A stretch of DNA of 64,000 nucleotides from Zerene cesonia (lineage: Eukaryota; Arthropoda; Insecta; Lepidoptera; Pieridae), in the NCBI RefSeq assembly GCF_012273895.1, contig NC_052122.1, forward strand, positions 992,001 through 1,056,000. The letters are read 5' to 3'. A program made the position numbers and the translations under genes. Positions 45,621 through 57,625 of this stretch are shown piece by piece (the first letter of the stretch is position 1; every line of letters begins with the position of its first letter). The notes beneath the pieces were generated by a model that was not told where the DNA came from, searched no databases, and saw only the letters and a list, made by a program, of their open reading frames with translations.

Positions 45621-46299
45621 TATAACAATAAATAGACATGACGAAGGCATTTTGTGTTAATTTTACAATTTTCCCAACACGTTTGTAGTGACTCAATTTT
45701 ATTTATTATGAACAAACATATATATTTAGATTGATGTTATGATGATATTTCAATTTAAATAACCATATTATGAAATGTATTCATTGATTGGAACGCAATA
45801 CGGCATTATATAACGTAGAGACAACACAAAACTCTAAAAAGGTGGTGTAAAAATAAATAGTACAAGAAGTCGACATTTTCATGTCAAATTATTCGCTTTA
45901 TATTTTTGTAAAAAAATAAATTTTTCAACTTCAAACAATTTTATGAGGAAAGTATAACAGTAAATTATTTACAGCTATCCACATAATTTTCATAACGTAT
46001 TTAGTAAAAATTTTAATATATATATCTCCTTAATACTCGGGTACCTCCAGATGGAAAAAATGAACATATTTATTTATTTATATCAAAGAATTTGATATAA
46101 AGAAAGTCGATAGTTAATAGAAGATTTTGAATGAACAATACAATAAAATACATATTTGTTTGCTTTTAAACTTCTACAGTTTGAACCAGCACACGTGTTC
46201 TGCCAGGACAGGCCGTAATCCTAAAAAAATTACGTAATATTTCAAGTTTTCAGCATATTATCACACCCACCGGGTATATTCACATTTTTGACGTGAACA

Positions 46300-46480
46300 A
46301 AAACTTTCTTGAAACTTTTCCGTAGTTAAGCGCATGCTCCAACCCTTCAAGGTTCTACTATAATTGTGGGCGGAGCTTGCTTTAGCAGAACTCCTGATAA
46401 CTTCTGTAAGTCTAGTCGTTGTGAATCGTAATTTTCACTTATATATCTATATATATCCCGTGCTTACATCGAAACCGTCA
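46300..46480 (+). repeat. Array unit C6
   Basis: CTTTCTTGAAACTTTT, AAGCGCATGCTCC near 46328, GTGGGCGGAGCT, core 46391-46432 with TTCTG for TTATG and CTAGTC for CTAGTA. AGCAGAAC mismatch in the stem. Confidence 0.85.
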
Positions 46481-46499
46481 TAACATACATAATAAATAA

Positions 46500-46680
46500 T
46501 AGCTGCTAGAAAGAGACTTTTGTAATGGTTTATTAATCAGTTCACAGTACCTACCATGCAATGCCCTTATTATGAAGGTATCAAGTTTCATGATGGTTTC
46601 TAGATTTGACTAAACGGATTGACGTGTAGACAGATAGATAACTTTTAATTAATAAAAAGTAAAGAATCACATTATTAGGT
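46500..46680 (+). repeat. Dispersed repeat body (CAGTACCTACCATGCAATGC), first of several
   Basis: GGTTCACAGTACCTACC ATGCAATGCCC and then a CAAGTTTCAT..AC part ending in a GACATGCAG-like stretch. The same body follows C8 (about 51290-51420), C10 (about 55540-55610, partial) and C11 (58700-58810). It is a dispersed repeat carried along in the array. Confidence 0.65.
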
Positions 46681-46897
46681 TCGGTATCGATGTAGTTTCC
46701 ATGTCAATAATTATCTTTTAAAATATTTTCCAACCTTCTTATTGATTTTACACAATTCTAAATATTAATTACACGTATGTAATTGAAAAAATATTTATCT
46801 CATAAATGCGTATGAAACACAAAATAACAAAATAACTGTGTTGTTTTCAGATAGTAGATATAACAATGACTATGGTGTAACTTCAGATACTTTTATT

Positions 46898-47040
<143 letters not shown>

Positions 47041-47307
47041 CTATTTAAATGGCTACTTGAAGTCTTCTAAAGTGAGTCGAAGTTTATCGAAAACACATAG
47101 ATCAAAGTTTAAATAGGTTTGCTACGCTTTTAAAACAAAACATTAATAACCACTTGTTTAATTATTGTAAAATATTCATATTACATAGCAATTACTGTGA
47201 TTAATTAATTAACTATAATAATTTAATATAGAGGAATGGTCTGGTTACATCATTATCGAATTTTCGACTTGCATAGTCTTTGTTACCTTAATGTAGCGAA
47301 GAAAATT

Positions 47308-47500
47308 CAAATATTTTATTTAATTACCGGTCCGAACAATCGATAGCCTACTGGGAGCAAAAATTACGATACATTGTTACTAGATCTGCATAACTAAAAT
47401 GGGATATCAGTTTAATAAGTTTCAATGTGCAGTGGCAAACTTTTCACGCATGCGTAATTTGTTCCATTTGAGGGTTGGATCACATCACATACGGAGCTAA
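47308..47500 (-). repeat. Array unit F7
   Basis: Box ACGCATGCGT at 47446-47455, core 47404-47363 with TCCCATTTTAG in place of CTCCTTTTGG. The CTAGTA and ATCGTAA parts are intact. Confidence 0.85.
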
Positions 47501-47639
47501 AGGAAAAGCTATTAAGAAATATGAAAATCAATTTCTTTTTTAACGAATCTGCATACAAAATTTAATAAAAAAAATACATACTTACAAAGACTGTATTTTA
47601 AAAATATCATAAATAGTATTTTGCCTTTACGAAACAGTA

Positions 47640-47840
47640 TGTTAATTTTACTATTTTTTCTGTAGCACCAACCCTTCCTTATATGGCCTTGTAGATGGGC
47701 AACGCATGCTCCGTACTACAATATAAACGAATGTAGAACTCCTTGCATTTATGAAAATCTGGTAATGGTACATCGTCCATAGGTAATAAAATCAATACAG
47801 AGGAATATGGAGTGGGGATGATGCACTCCTTGCATACAGT
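47640..47840 (+). repeat. Array unit D7
   Basis: ACGCATGCTCCGTAC at 47702, core 47738-47776 with CTGGTA. The left stem arm is GTACATCGTC, one mismatch with GATGATGCAC. Confidence 0.85.
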
Positions 47841-48185
47841 ACATAAATTATTATTTATAATAAAATCAATTATATCTTCTCATTTTGCTCACTTTCAAAG
47901 TCAATTTATGTATTCTTATTATATTCAACAAATTCCAACCATATTATTTACCAACTACTATTTAACACCAATCACCAATTCTTCTGATTATTGAGGCATA
48001 CCTACTACGTGCAACATAATAATGTTATTTATTTGTTTAAGTTAGTAACTAAGTTATGGGTGAAGTAGCTTCACAGGAAAGAAAATTTTTTTTTTATTAT
48101 TCATTAAAAGAAAAGTAGTACAATAAAATTAAAAGTCAACGCAAAACGTATCAAAAAAGTTGGCCCAATAAATACATTTTCATAT

Positions 48186-48502
48186 TATATTCATCATCAT
48201 CATCATCATCAGCCCATATATGTTCCCACTGCTGGGACACAGGCCTCCTATGAGGGTTCAGGCCATAATCCACCACGCTGGCCAAGTGCGGGTTGGCAGA
48301 TGTCACATGTCGTCGAACTTTTTAATTCTTGGACATGCCGGTTTCCTCACGATGTTTTCCTTCACCGTTTAAGCAGTGGTGATGTTATCCACATGCGCAG
48401 ATAAATTGAAAAATCAATTTATTTCCTGCACGCTCGCCCGGTTTCGAACCCGGACTTATCGATTTTGAAGTCCGAGGTTCTCACCACTGAGCCACCACTG
48501 CT
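48186..48502 (-). mobile_element. tRNA-derived SINE, minus strand
   Basis: Left end is a (TCA)n tail, then CAGCCCATATATGTTCCCAC and TGCTGGGACACAGGCCTCC. At the right end the minus strand reads GGTGGCTCAGTGGTGAGAAC (A box region) and CCGGGTTCGAAACCGGG (B box), i.e. a tRNA-like head. This is a common lepidopteran SINE form. It sits in the D7 to E7 spacer. Confidence 0.9.
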
Positions 48503-48935
48503 ATTATATTATTTGGTTTATATTTTTGAAAGTATACAAGTATCAAATTCGTACAATGTCATATACAAAGTATAACATTCGAACAAATATTTACAGCTAC
48601 CCACATAATGTGACTTTTACGCAATATTAAGATATAATGTTTTTTCTATTATATACCGCATTCATAAAAGCTTAAATGTTATTTTAAATGTATTAAATAG
48701 TTTTGATAATGTATTTAATAAAATGTATCATAAAATTAAAGTGTATTTTTTAAATGTATATAATGTAGTAGGTACGAACATAAAATAAGATTTTTATAAC
48801 GCTATAGTGTCTAGTGGCCTGAAATAACTTGATATTAAGCTATCCATATACTACTAAATGGTAATAATTAGTAGTATATGACTACTAAATGAAATGTATT
48901 GTTTTGCAGAGACAAATAAAGCTATATTTTATCTT

Positions 48936-48957
48936 ATACCTTTAAACGAGCAATTCT

Positions 48958-48992
<35 letters not shown>

Positions 48993-49273
48993 GGAATCTC
49001 GGAATCGGCTCCAACGATTTTCATGAAATTTAGTATATAGGGGTTTTCGGGGGCGATAAATCGATCTAGCTAGGAATTTTTTTTAGAAAATGTCATATTC
49101 GTGTTTTATTCGTGTTTTTTTTTCCTGACATCTATTGGTGAATAATAATACTATTTTGCTTCGTAGATAGCTGGACAACTGAAATAAAACATAGGCACTT
49201 TTTATACCGATATTTCTACGGGATACGGTTACGCAGCACGCTTACGCGGTTTCAACCGCGGGTCACAGCTAGT
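48936..49273 (-). mobile_element. CAAGAATTGCTCG-family retroelement end, copy 4, minus strand
   Basis: Starts with ATCTTATACCTTTAAACGAG and CAATTCTTG, (TA)n at 48958-48990, GGAATCTCGGAATCGGC, and ends GGTTTCAACCGCGGGTCAC AGCTAGTT. Internally shorter than copy 2. Confidence 0.75.
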
Positions 49274-49301
49274 TTTTTATAATAACTAATTATTATTAGT
49301 A

Positions 49302-49478
49302 AGTGTATATCTCCATAAAACTCGGGTATATAGCGGAGTCCAAGGCAATCGGGAAAACATGGAGCGAAATAAAAAGGGAAGCTCACGATAAATGTAAATG
49401 GCGGAGCACTGTGGATGCCCTCTGTCCAATCTAAGTCAAGTCAGTAAGTCAAGTGTAGATCTCCATAATACTCGGGTA
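49302..49478 (+). mobile_element. LINE 3' end with ~27-bp target duplication
   Basis: AGTGTAKATCTCCATAAWAC followed by TCGGGTA occurs at both ends (49302-49328 and 49452-49478). Between them a frame ends in GKTWSEIKREAHDKCKWRST, then VDALCPI and TAA at 49432-49434, the pattern of an RTE/Jockey-type LINE C-terminus, followed by tandem AAGTC units. The insert is about 123 bp, severely 5'-truncated. The empty site can be seen at about 46020-46045. Confidence 0.85.
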
Positions 49479-49787
49479 CCTCTAGAAGGAAAGCACCCGG
49501 TCTTTTGGAAGGCTTACGTAGGGACATAGGTCGAACATACAATAATATTGGTTTGCTTTTTAACTTGTACAAGATGAAGAGAAATTACAAAACGCGATAA
49601 GTATATAACCTATTCTCACTTCTACTGAATATTCAAAGAGAAAAAATCACAATAAAAATCGACCTAGCCGTTTCGGAAGCGTTGAGCCTGGGAGCCTGTA
49701 ATTTTCCGTTCAATATTTAACATTCAGATACTGGCAAATGATAAGCAAAACCAAACCAAACCAAATAAACACTTATTGCTAATAAAT

Positions 49788-50110
49788 ACACGTGGCGCCA
49801 ACTGTTAGCAAAGCCCGGAAGTTTGGTTCTCTCTTGATATATAGAAATCAGGTATGTTAGTTCCGATTATTGTCACATAATAAGCAATTCAATGAAATTA
49901 CTCGTAGCGCCAACTAGCAGCAAAGCCTAAAAGTTCCATACCCTCTTCATATGATAAAGATTGAAGATGTATGTTAGTTCCAACTATTGTCACTTAAATA
50001 ACGTTGACGTAAACTAAAATTTCAATCAATATATCTCTATGAATGAACTCTTGTTATTTATGCAGATCTAGTAATTGCGTATCGTAATATTTCTATAGTT
50101 GTAGAAGTTT
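49788..50110 (+). repeat. Array unit E7 with duplicated leader
   Basis: The leader appears twice, GTGGCGCCAACTGTTAGCAA at 49794 and GTAGCGCCAACTAGCAGCAA at about 49904, each followed by ATGTTAGTTCC. The GCATG box is lost (AACGTTGACGTAAAC instead). Core 50048-50090 intact, stem TTCTA/TAGAA kept. Confidence 0.8.
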
Positions 50111-50669
50111 ATTTTCCACGATTTTACAATTTTCCCAGCACGTTAGCAGATCTTCATTTCATTGTGAACAAAATATATATGGATATATATTGAGATTTAT
50201 GTTATGATGATATTTCAATTCAAGTAACCATATCAATGTAAACTTATGCAAATAAAGAATTATTATTATTATTATTAAAGACCTTGATATACATTAACTT
50301 GATAGTTAATAGTTGATTTTGGGTGAACAATACAATAAAAGTAATATTTGTTGGCTTTTAAACTTGTAGAAATTGAACCCGCATACGTTGTTTTGCCAGG
50401 ACACCCTAATCCTGAGTAAAATTACGTAATGCGACTAACTTAATTTATTTTCCTTAATTTGGACATAAAAAAACAGTTACACATTTAAATAAATAACGGA
50501 CATAAACAATAAAAAATTACAAATGCATAACCCACGATATTATCGTATATACCAAAAAGATTCCAATGGTGTCAGTTTCAGGTTACATAGAACGCTTCCA
50601 TATGAAATCAATAATAAAAATAACGTATGGAAAAGTATTAATATATTCTTATGCCTTCCGGATCAATTC

Positions 50670-50862
50670 ATACCAAAGTTTCTTGAAAATTTTACGTAGC
50701 TATGCGCATGCTCTAGTAAAGAAGCGTGAAAACCTTGAAAGCCAGGTTCTCCTATAATTTGAGGCGGATCTTGATTCAGCAGAACTCCTGATTATTTATG
50801 TAAGTCTAGTAATTGTGAATCGTAATTTTAATATATATTGGCCGTGCCCTGTTAGATGCCGT
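50670..50862 (+). repeat. Array unit C7
   Basis: AGTTTCTTGAAAATTTTACG, GCGCATGCTC near 50705, a 12-base expansion before AACCTTGAAAGCC, GGCGGATCT, core 50784-50826. GTTCTCCT against AGCAGAAC leaves the hairpin weak. Confidence 0.85.
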
Positions 50863-51059
50863 CGTTAAAATGATAATAACCAGAAACAAGAAGTCATGAT
50901 TTTCTACGACATCTTAAATAAACTAAGGGTGGCAAGTAACTAGCAACTAATGAAATATTATGAAAAATTTTAAGTGAAAAGAAATATAACAGGAGGCCAG
51001 AATTTTTAAGTATAATACAATAATTCACAGCAAATATGTAACAACAACAAGAACAAAAA

Positions 51060-51250
51060 AGCTCTATCGAAAAGTTACTTGAAAGTTTTACGTAGTTGTG
51101 CGCATGCTCCAACCCTTCAAGGTTCTACTATAATTGGGGGCGGAGCTTATTACAGTAGAACTCCTGATTACTCATGTAAGTCTAGTCATTGTGAATCGTA
51201 ATTTTCATTTATAAATATAATCTATGTGCCATTCCTATTTAAAAACCGCC
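51060..51250 (+). repeat. Array unit C8, second C of a pair
   Basis: AAGTTACTTGAAAG, GTGCGCATGCTCC near 51100, GGGGCGGAGCT, core 51161-51202 with CTAGTC. GTTCTACT/AGTAGAAC pair kept. Confidence 0.85.
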
Positions 51251-51904
51251 CTTATATAAAAATAGCCAGAAAGAGGTTATATCTCGGAATGGGATTTTAA
51301 TCGGTTCACAGTACCTACCATGCAATGCCCAGGTTATCGAAGTATCAAGTTACATCATTATTTGACCAAGTTTTTATAACAAACAGATTGACATGCAGAT
51401 ATATAGAATATTTTTATTCACCTTATCGGTATTGATGTAGTTTCCGTGCTAATTATTATCTTTTTAAATATTTTACAAATCTTCTCAGTGATTTACTCAT
51501 ACATAGCTCTTAATATTGGTTAGATGTATACAATATAATTAAAATAACATGTGTTGTTTTCTGATAGTAACAATTACGATATGTTATCAAACATTTTTAA
51601 TAACCCTTATAATATTTTACATCAAAATTGGGTACATCATATTTATAATTATTTTATACTCGAAGTCTTCTGAAGTGATTCGAAGTTTGTCGAAAACACT
51701 AAGATCAAAGTTTAAATAGTTCTCCTGTTTAGTTAGCCGTCGCTTTTGAAAAAAGAATTTATAGCCATTGTAGCAATTATAGCAATTACTGTTACATGTG
51801 AAGTTTAATTATAACAATTTATTGTACAAGATTGGTCTGGTTACATCAGTCTCGAATTTTCGAATTGAAATTTTCTTTATTGCTTAATGTAACATAGAAA
51901 TTGC

Positions 51905-52340
51905 AAATAGAATATTTAATTACCGGTCCGTGAATTCATTTGACTCCTGTGGGGCAAAAATTACGATCTAGTCGTCGTAGTCGTCGTCGTCGTTTCAGCC
52001 GTGGGACGTCCACTGCTGGACAAAGGCCTCCCTCAAAGATTTCCACCACGACCGGTCACTGGCGGCCTGCATCCAGCGGCTCCCCGCCACTCGGACCAGG
52101 TCGTCTGTCCATCTCGTGGGAGGTCGTCCCACGCTTCGTCGGCCCGTACGTGGTCTCCATTCCAGAACCTTTTTGCCCCAACGGCCATCGGGTCTACTGG
52201 CTATGTGCCCCGCCCACGATCTAGTGACTAGGAGATATTAATTGTAAAAAGTTAATATCCTATAGTAGTTTACTATTTCACTCATGCGTAATTATGTACA
52301 TTTGAGGGTTGCATCACTTTACAAATAGACATATAGAAAA
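51905..52340 (-). repeat. Array unit F8, interrupted by a retroposon
   Basis: The F leader and GGGGCAAAAATTACGAT are present at the left, the CTCATGCGTAATTATGT part at the right, and between them lies an insert. The unit itself also has a deletion: after the insert it reads CTAGTGACTAGGAGATATTA, so part of the core (TTATGCAGATC) is gone. Confidence 0.85.
51963..52225 (-). mobile_element. Retroposon inserted in the F8 core, 10-bp target duplication
   Basis: ACGATCTAGT at 51963-51972 and 52216-52225 flanks a GC-rich 243-bp insert. The left end is a (GTC)n-like tail, followed by CAGCCGTGGGACGTCCACTG, CTGGACAAAGGCCTCCC and GGTCGTCCCACGCTTCGTCG, typical of a lepidopteran LINE or SINE end. Forward frames through it are not genes. 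Confidence 0.85.
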
Positions 52341-52475
52341 AGTTATTAAGCAAAATGAAAAGCATTTTTTTTGTCGTAAGTGCACAAAAAAAAAATTAAA
52401 GAATGAAAATTAACAAAAAGTGCGTTTTAGTAACAAAATAGATAGTATTTTGCTTATTACAATACAATTTTTTAA

Positions 52476-52700
52476 TTACTATTGTTTGTGTAGGAGCAAC
52501 CCTTCTTTATATGACCTTGTAGATCGACAACGCATGCTCCTTACTTCAATGAAAATACAATAATTGCAGATTGAACGTAGAACTCCTTGCATTTATGAAG
52601 ACCTGGTGACGGTGCATCGTCTATAGCTAATAAAATCAATACAGAGGAACATGGAGTGGGGATGATGCACTCCTTGCCTACACCATCGTTCGGAAATTGT
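52476..52700 (+). repeat. Array unit D8
   Basis: ACGCATGCTCC at 52530, core 52582-52622, GTGCATCGTC and GATGATGCAC kept. Confidence 0.85.
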
Positions 52701-53382
52701 GATTTGAGATGAAATCCATTATATATCCTTACTTTGTTAACTTTAAAAAAACTCAAAGTATTAATTAAGTCTTATATAATCACATATAATACTAACAATC
52801 TCTCATATAATTCACTAACTGCTATATAACAAAAGGGCTGCATATTCACCCGGTTTTGAAAGTTTCCCACCAGTTACCAATTCTTCTTAGTACAGCTAAT
52901 ATTTATTCGCTTAATTATTCGCAAAATGATATTATTCGCTTGTCTAAAGTAATTAATTAGGAGAAATTCCTTGACATGAAAGTACTCCTTACTTTGTTAA
53001 CTTTAATAAAAGTCAATTTAAACATCTGCTATTTAACAAAACGTCAAGGCCGGCTGATTCACGAAGTTTCCAAAGTTTGCCCACCAATTACCAATTCTTC
53101 TGAGTACAGGGGCAAAATTACTACGTGCAATATACAATATTATTTACTCGACTAAATAAGTTAGGTGAAGTTTCTTGATAAAAAAAATAATGTTTTTTTT
53201 TCATACAAAGAAGCACTATTGTGCTTCTGTATTCAGTCAGAATCATGAAAAATAAAGCAAAATTCCAAAAAGGTGGCGAAATAAATAGTACACACTTTCA
53301 TATTAAATTATTCGCTTTATATTTCGGTAAGTATTCAAGTTTGGAATTCGTAAAAATTTACGTAGAAAGTATAATATTCGAA

Positions 53383-53600
53383 CTAACTAGCGCCAACTAG
53401 TAGAAAAACCTAAAACTTTTATACCTTCTTGATACGATAAACATTAAACTGGTATGTTAGTTCCGACTATTGTCACGTGACGTTCCGTTGTGCGCATGAG
53501 CTCAATTTTCAATCAATATATCTCTATGAATGAACTCTTCTCATTTATGCAGATCTAGTACTTGCGTATCGTAATATTCCTATAGTTGTAAAAGTTATTT
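53383..53600 (+). repeat. Array unit E8
   Basis: Lead AGCGCCAACTAG, TGTGCGCATGAGC near 53490 (a full GCGCATG), core 53533-53574. The small stem is broken (TTCCTA against TAAAA). Confidence 0.85.
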
Positions 53601-53659
53601 ATATATATAACATGACCTAGCCAATTTATGTTTATTTTACAATTTTCCTAACACGTAAT

Positions 53660-54045
53660 AGTAGAGGAGGCCAAGATGCTTTATTGTGTTTTAGCGGTGG
53701 TGAAAGGTTTTTTTTTTTTGTTGTTGTAAAAAAATGGAGATATGGAAATACTCAAGCATGTTAGATTTTGTTACTTTGAATGCTCTAGCATGTCATTGGA
53801 ATGTATTATACATTAGATTATGTAGAGAATTACATTTGTGATTTTGTGGCTATTAAGAAAGGGTAAAAATATTCGAGCGCGTCAGATAAAGATACAAGGG
53901 GTTAATTACAACTTAAGAAATCGATTTTACCTTAGGGAACTATCCAAGTACCTATTGCGGTGAGGTACCTTCTCTTACAATAATCTGACGGGCCCGAGTA
54001 AATCCCGAAATCCCGTCCTGGGCTATATATAGTTGGGGATACTAT
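53660..54045. mobile_element. Insertion in the E8 to C9 spacer, unclassified
   Basis: Interrupts TTTTCCTAACACGT / TTAGTATTGTCTCAATTTT. Contains a T-run with GTTGTTGTAAAAAAATGG, GGTACCTTCTCTTAC and CCCGAAATCCCGTCC. Likely a transposable element. Confidence 0.6.
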
Positions 54046-54344
54046 TAGTATTGTCTCAATTTTATTAAGAACAAATATATTTATTTAAAGTGACGTTATG
54101 ATGATATTTGAATTAAAGTAACCATATCAAAGAATTTTATATACTAGTTAATTGTAGATTTTGAAGAATGGTTTTTAAAATAATAGTTAATAGTAGATTT
54201 TGAATGAAAAGTAATGTTTGTTTGCTTAAAAAACTAATACGAATTGAACCGGCACACGTTGTTTAGCCAGGACATCCTAACCCTAAGTGAAATTACGCAA
54301 TACGACTAATTTTCAACATGTTCTCACACCTACCGTATACGTTC

Positions 54345-54520
54345 ACACAAAAGTTTCATGGAAGTTTTAGGTAGTTATGCGCATGCTCCATTCCTTCAAG
54401 GTTCTACTACAATTGTGGGTGGAGCTTGATTCAGCAGAACTCCTGATAACTTATGTAAGTCTAGTAATTGTGAATCGTAATTTTCATCTCTATTTGCCGT
54501 GCTCATTTAGATACCGTCGT
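54345..54520 (+). repeat. Array unit C9
   Basis: AAGTTTCATGGAAGTTTTAG, GCGCATGCTCC near 54379, GTGGGTGGAGCT, core 54439-54480. AGCAGAAC mismatch in the stem. Confidence 0.85.
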
Positions 54521-54529
54521 TAAAGTGAT

Positions 54530-55295
54530 AACAACCAGAAACAAGAAATTTTTAAATTTATTATAAATGGATAGCGTTAAAAAAACTAAGGGTAATCTTA
54601 ATTGAAAAGTAAACTAAAAAACACTGAAAACTTAAAATATGCATTAAATCCGTAGATTATTTTTACAGTTAAATAGGTAAAGTTGTGAAATGCCTCGGAA
54701 TTTATAACATTTTCAAAGCTCAAAATCATAAATAGAGAAGTAGAATTTTTTTTTGTGTTTTGTTTTAGTTCACATAAAAATAATTGAGAAAATAGTATTT
54801 AGTAATAAGACACTGAGTTTTTTGTTTTAACAATAATAGATTACTATCTAAGATAGTTAAATATAGAAGTTTAAGTTCAAATACATATTTATCATAGCAC
54901 TAAGCAACAATTGCATTGAGGTCTTAAAAAATTGTGAACTTAAAAAAAATGCCCACAAGATTGAACTTAGACAAAGAGATAGATAAAAAAATGATAACTG
55001 TAACCCCATCCAGCGCGCAAGTAAATTTTATCATTATTGGACCTGTAGTTTTTGCGTAATGCTTAGACAAGAGATAGAAAAGATCTGTTTTGGCTTCGCT
55101 ATCGTTCTCGTAGCGATGTTATTTCTTATATTTTAAGTAATGTTTGCATTATTGTTTTTGCAGCTTTTGCTAACAGCAACGACTAATAATTTAGAGAGAG
55201 TTTGGTTACCAGCACGTTTCGAACAGATTGTGCAAATGGATTTTTTTATTATAATTTTATTTAAACTCGCACAGTTATACTTACCCTTATGTCAA
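54530..55295. other. AT-rich spacer between the paired C9 and C10 units
   Basis: No gene or transposon signature beyond chance frames. A similar leader (AACCAGAAACAAGAA) follows C3 and C7. Confidence 0.4.
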
Positions 55296-55299
55296 GAAC

Positions 55300-55490
55300 A
55301 AAAAAACTTTATAGAAAAGTTCCTTGAAAGTTTTACAAAGTTGTGCGCATGCTCCAACACTTCAAGGTTCTACTATGAATAGGGCGGAGCTTGTTTCAGT
55401 AGAACTCCTGATAACTTATGTTAGTCTAGTAATTGTGAATCGTAATTTTCACATATAAATAATCCTTTATGCCATGCCAACTTAGAAACC
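55300..55490 (+). repeat. Array unit C10, second C of a pair
   Basis: AAGTTCCTTGAAAGTTTTAC, GTGCGCATGCTCC near 55343, GGGCGGAGCT, core 55403-55446 with TTAGT for TAAGT. GTTCTACT/AGTAGAAC kept. Confidence 0.85.
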
Positions 55491-55944
55491 GGCCGAAAAT
55501 AATAATACCCCGAAAGAGGTACCTTAGTAACTTAATTTTACGTACAGTAAAAGTAAAGTACCTAACATGTAATTCCCAGGTTACCAAAGTATCATGTTAT
55601 GCAGGCATTGAGAGGTAGGCCTGCTAAATATTTATTACATTATGAAAATAATATGTATCACATAAATTAAGATGCGTATAAATCAAAAATAATAAAATAA
55701 GTGTGTTGTTTTCTGATAGTAACAAGTACGATCAAACATTTTAAATAACCCCTATGACACCTATGACTACCTAAATCTAAGTAAGATGTTAATATTTGGA
55801 TACATAATATTTATTATTATTTTTATTGCTGCTTCAAGTCTTCTGAAGTGATTCGAAATTTTGTCGTGAACACTAAGACAAAAATTTTAATAGTTCTGCT
55901 ATAGAGTTAGGCGTCTCCTAGAAAACTTAAATTTATAACCGTTA

Positions 55945-56140
55945 GCGGATATTCAATTACCGGTCCGTCCATTCGATTGGCCAGTGGGGGGGCAAAACTA
56001 CGAAACCTTGTGACTAGATCTGCATAATCAAAAGGAGATATCAATTTAATAAGTTTCAGGATGCAAAAGTAAACTTTTCACGCATGCGTAATTTTGTACA
56101 TTTTAGGGTTGCATCACATCACATATGGACCTAAAAGAAA
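55945..56140 (-). repeat. Array unit F9
   Basis: Box ACGCATGCGT at 56080-56089, core 56039-55998 with a TTCGTAG variant of the last part and CTAGTCACAAGG. The GC run is GCCCCCCCAC. Confidence 0.8.
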
Positions 56141-56275
56141 GGTTAATAAACAAAATGAAAAGCACTTTCCTTTTTGACGAAACTGCACACACAATTAGAT
56201 AAAAACCCAAATTTACAAAAACCTTGTTATAGTAATATTATAAATAATATTTTACTTTTTACAATACAATATTTT

Positions 56276-56500
56276 AATTACTATTGTTTGTGTATTAGCA
56301 ACCCTTCCTTATATGACCTTGTAGATCGACAACGCATGCTCCGTACTTCGGTGAAAATTCAATAATTACAGAACTAATGTAGATCTCCTTGTATTCATGA
56401 AGACCTGGTGACAGTGCATCGTCTATAGCCAATAAAATCAATACAGAGACATGGAGAGGGGATGATGCACTCTTTGCATACAGCGTCGTTCGGAAATTGT
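56276..56500 (+). repeat. Array unit D9
   Basis: ACGCATGCTCCGTAC at 56331, core 56385-56423 with TTCATG for TTTATG. GTGCATCGTC/GATGATGCAC kept although the overlapping GGAGTG/CACTCC pair is lost (GGAGAG, CACTCT). Confidence 0.85.
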
Positions 56501-56840
56501 GCTTTGGAATGAAATCAATTAAGTCTCTTTACTTTGTTTATTTAAAAAAAAGTCTATTTATTTTTGATGTATAAACAACACCCTTCCCTATATTTAACTA
56601 ACTGTTATTTAACAAAAAGTCGAGCGAGGGCTATAGATTGACCCAGTTTCCAAAGTTTCCCACCCATTATAGTGGTAGACGGTGACTTGCCATTTCTGTC
56701 CATGGGCTCAAAAATAAGTTGCCAGAAATACAACAAGGGACCAGCACCAGCTGAACGGCGAGTGGTGTAGAGTTAGTGCGGCACTGGTTTTCCTATCGCA
56801 GGCCAGTAGGACCTGATAGTCTTTCCCCGTTAATAAGCCA

Positions 56841-57183
56841 CTAGCTGTGACCCGCGGTTGAAACCGCGTAAGTCCGTATCCCGTAGGAATATCGGTATAA
56901 AAAGTGCCTATGTGTTCAGCAAAATAGTATTATTATTCACCAATAGATGTCAGGAAAAAAAAACACGAATAAAACACGAATATGACATTATTTCAGTTGT
57001 CCAGCTGTCTACGAAGCAAAATAGTATTACTATTCACCAATAGATGTCAGGGAAAAAAAAACACGAATAAAACACGAATATGACATTTTCTAAAAAAAAT
57101 TCCTAGCTAGATCGATTTATCGCCCTCGAAAACCCCTATATACTAAATTTCATGAAAATCGTTGGAGCCGATTCCGAGATCCC

Positions 57184-57228
<45 letters not shown>

Positions 57229-57255
57229 AGAATTGCTCGTTTAAAGGTATAAGAT
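56841..57255 (+). mobile_element. CAAGAATTGCTCG-tailed retroelement end, copy 5
   Basis: GTGACCCGCGGTTGAAACC at the start. An internal tandem duplication repeats AAAATAGTATTA.TATTCACC and the AACACGAATAAAACACGAAT block. (TA)n at 57187-57226, then CAAGAATTGCTCGTTTAAAG. Confidence 0.75.
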
Positions 57256-57400
57256 TACACACCTCTACCCCCGAGCAAAGTCTAGCACCTCATTCATGCA
57301 CCGAGACAGTCTGGAGGAGAGGACAGGACCCTCGCCCTGGAGACTACCACCTCCACGCCACAAATGCTCTGTGGGTTTATTATTATTATAATTAATATAC
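57256..57400 (+). mobile_element. Retrotransposon C-terminal scrap
   Basis: Less AT-rich stretch with a frame reading GQDPRPGDYHLHATNALWV followed by a (TTA)n tail at 57379-57396. It looks like the end of a LINE frame, joined to the previous repeat. Identification is tentative. Confidence 0.5.
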
Positions 57401-57416
57401 TATCCAATGAAATTAT

Positions 57417-57625
57417 TCGCAGCGCCAACTAGTAGCAACGCCTGGAAGTTTGATACCCTCTTGATAGGATAAATACACAACAGATATGTTAGTTCCGATT
57501 ATTGTCGCGTATCGTTGTATGCATGAACTTAATTTTTAATCAATATATCTCTATGAATGAACTCTCGTCATTTATGCAGATCTAGTACTTGCGTATCGTA
57601 ATATTTCTCAAGTTGAAAAATTTAT
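57417..57625 (+). repeat. Array unit E9
   Basis: AGCGCCAACTAGTAGC lead, GTTAGTTCCGATTATTGTC, GTATGCATGAAC near 57517, core 57561-57602. The small 3' stem is lost. Confidence 0.85.

Noticed and set aside
51940..52231. Two overlapping Arg/Pro/Ser-rich plus frames
   Set aside because: They read through the GC-rich retroposon inserted in F8, whose sense direction is probably minus.
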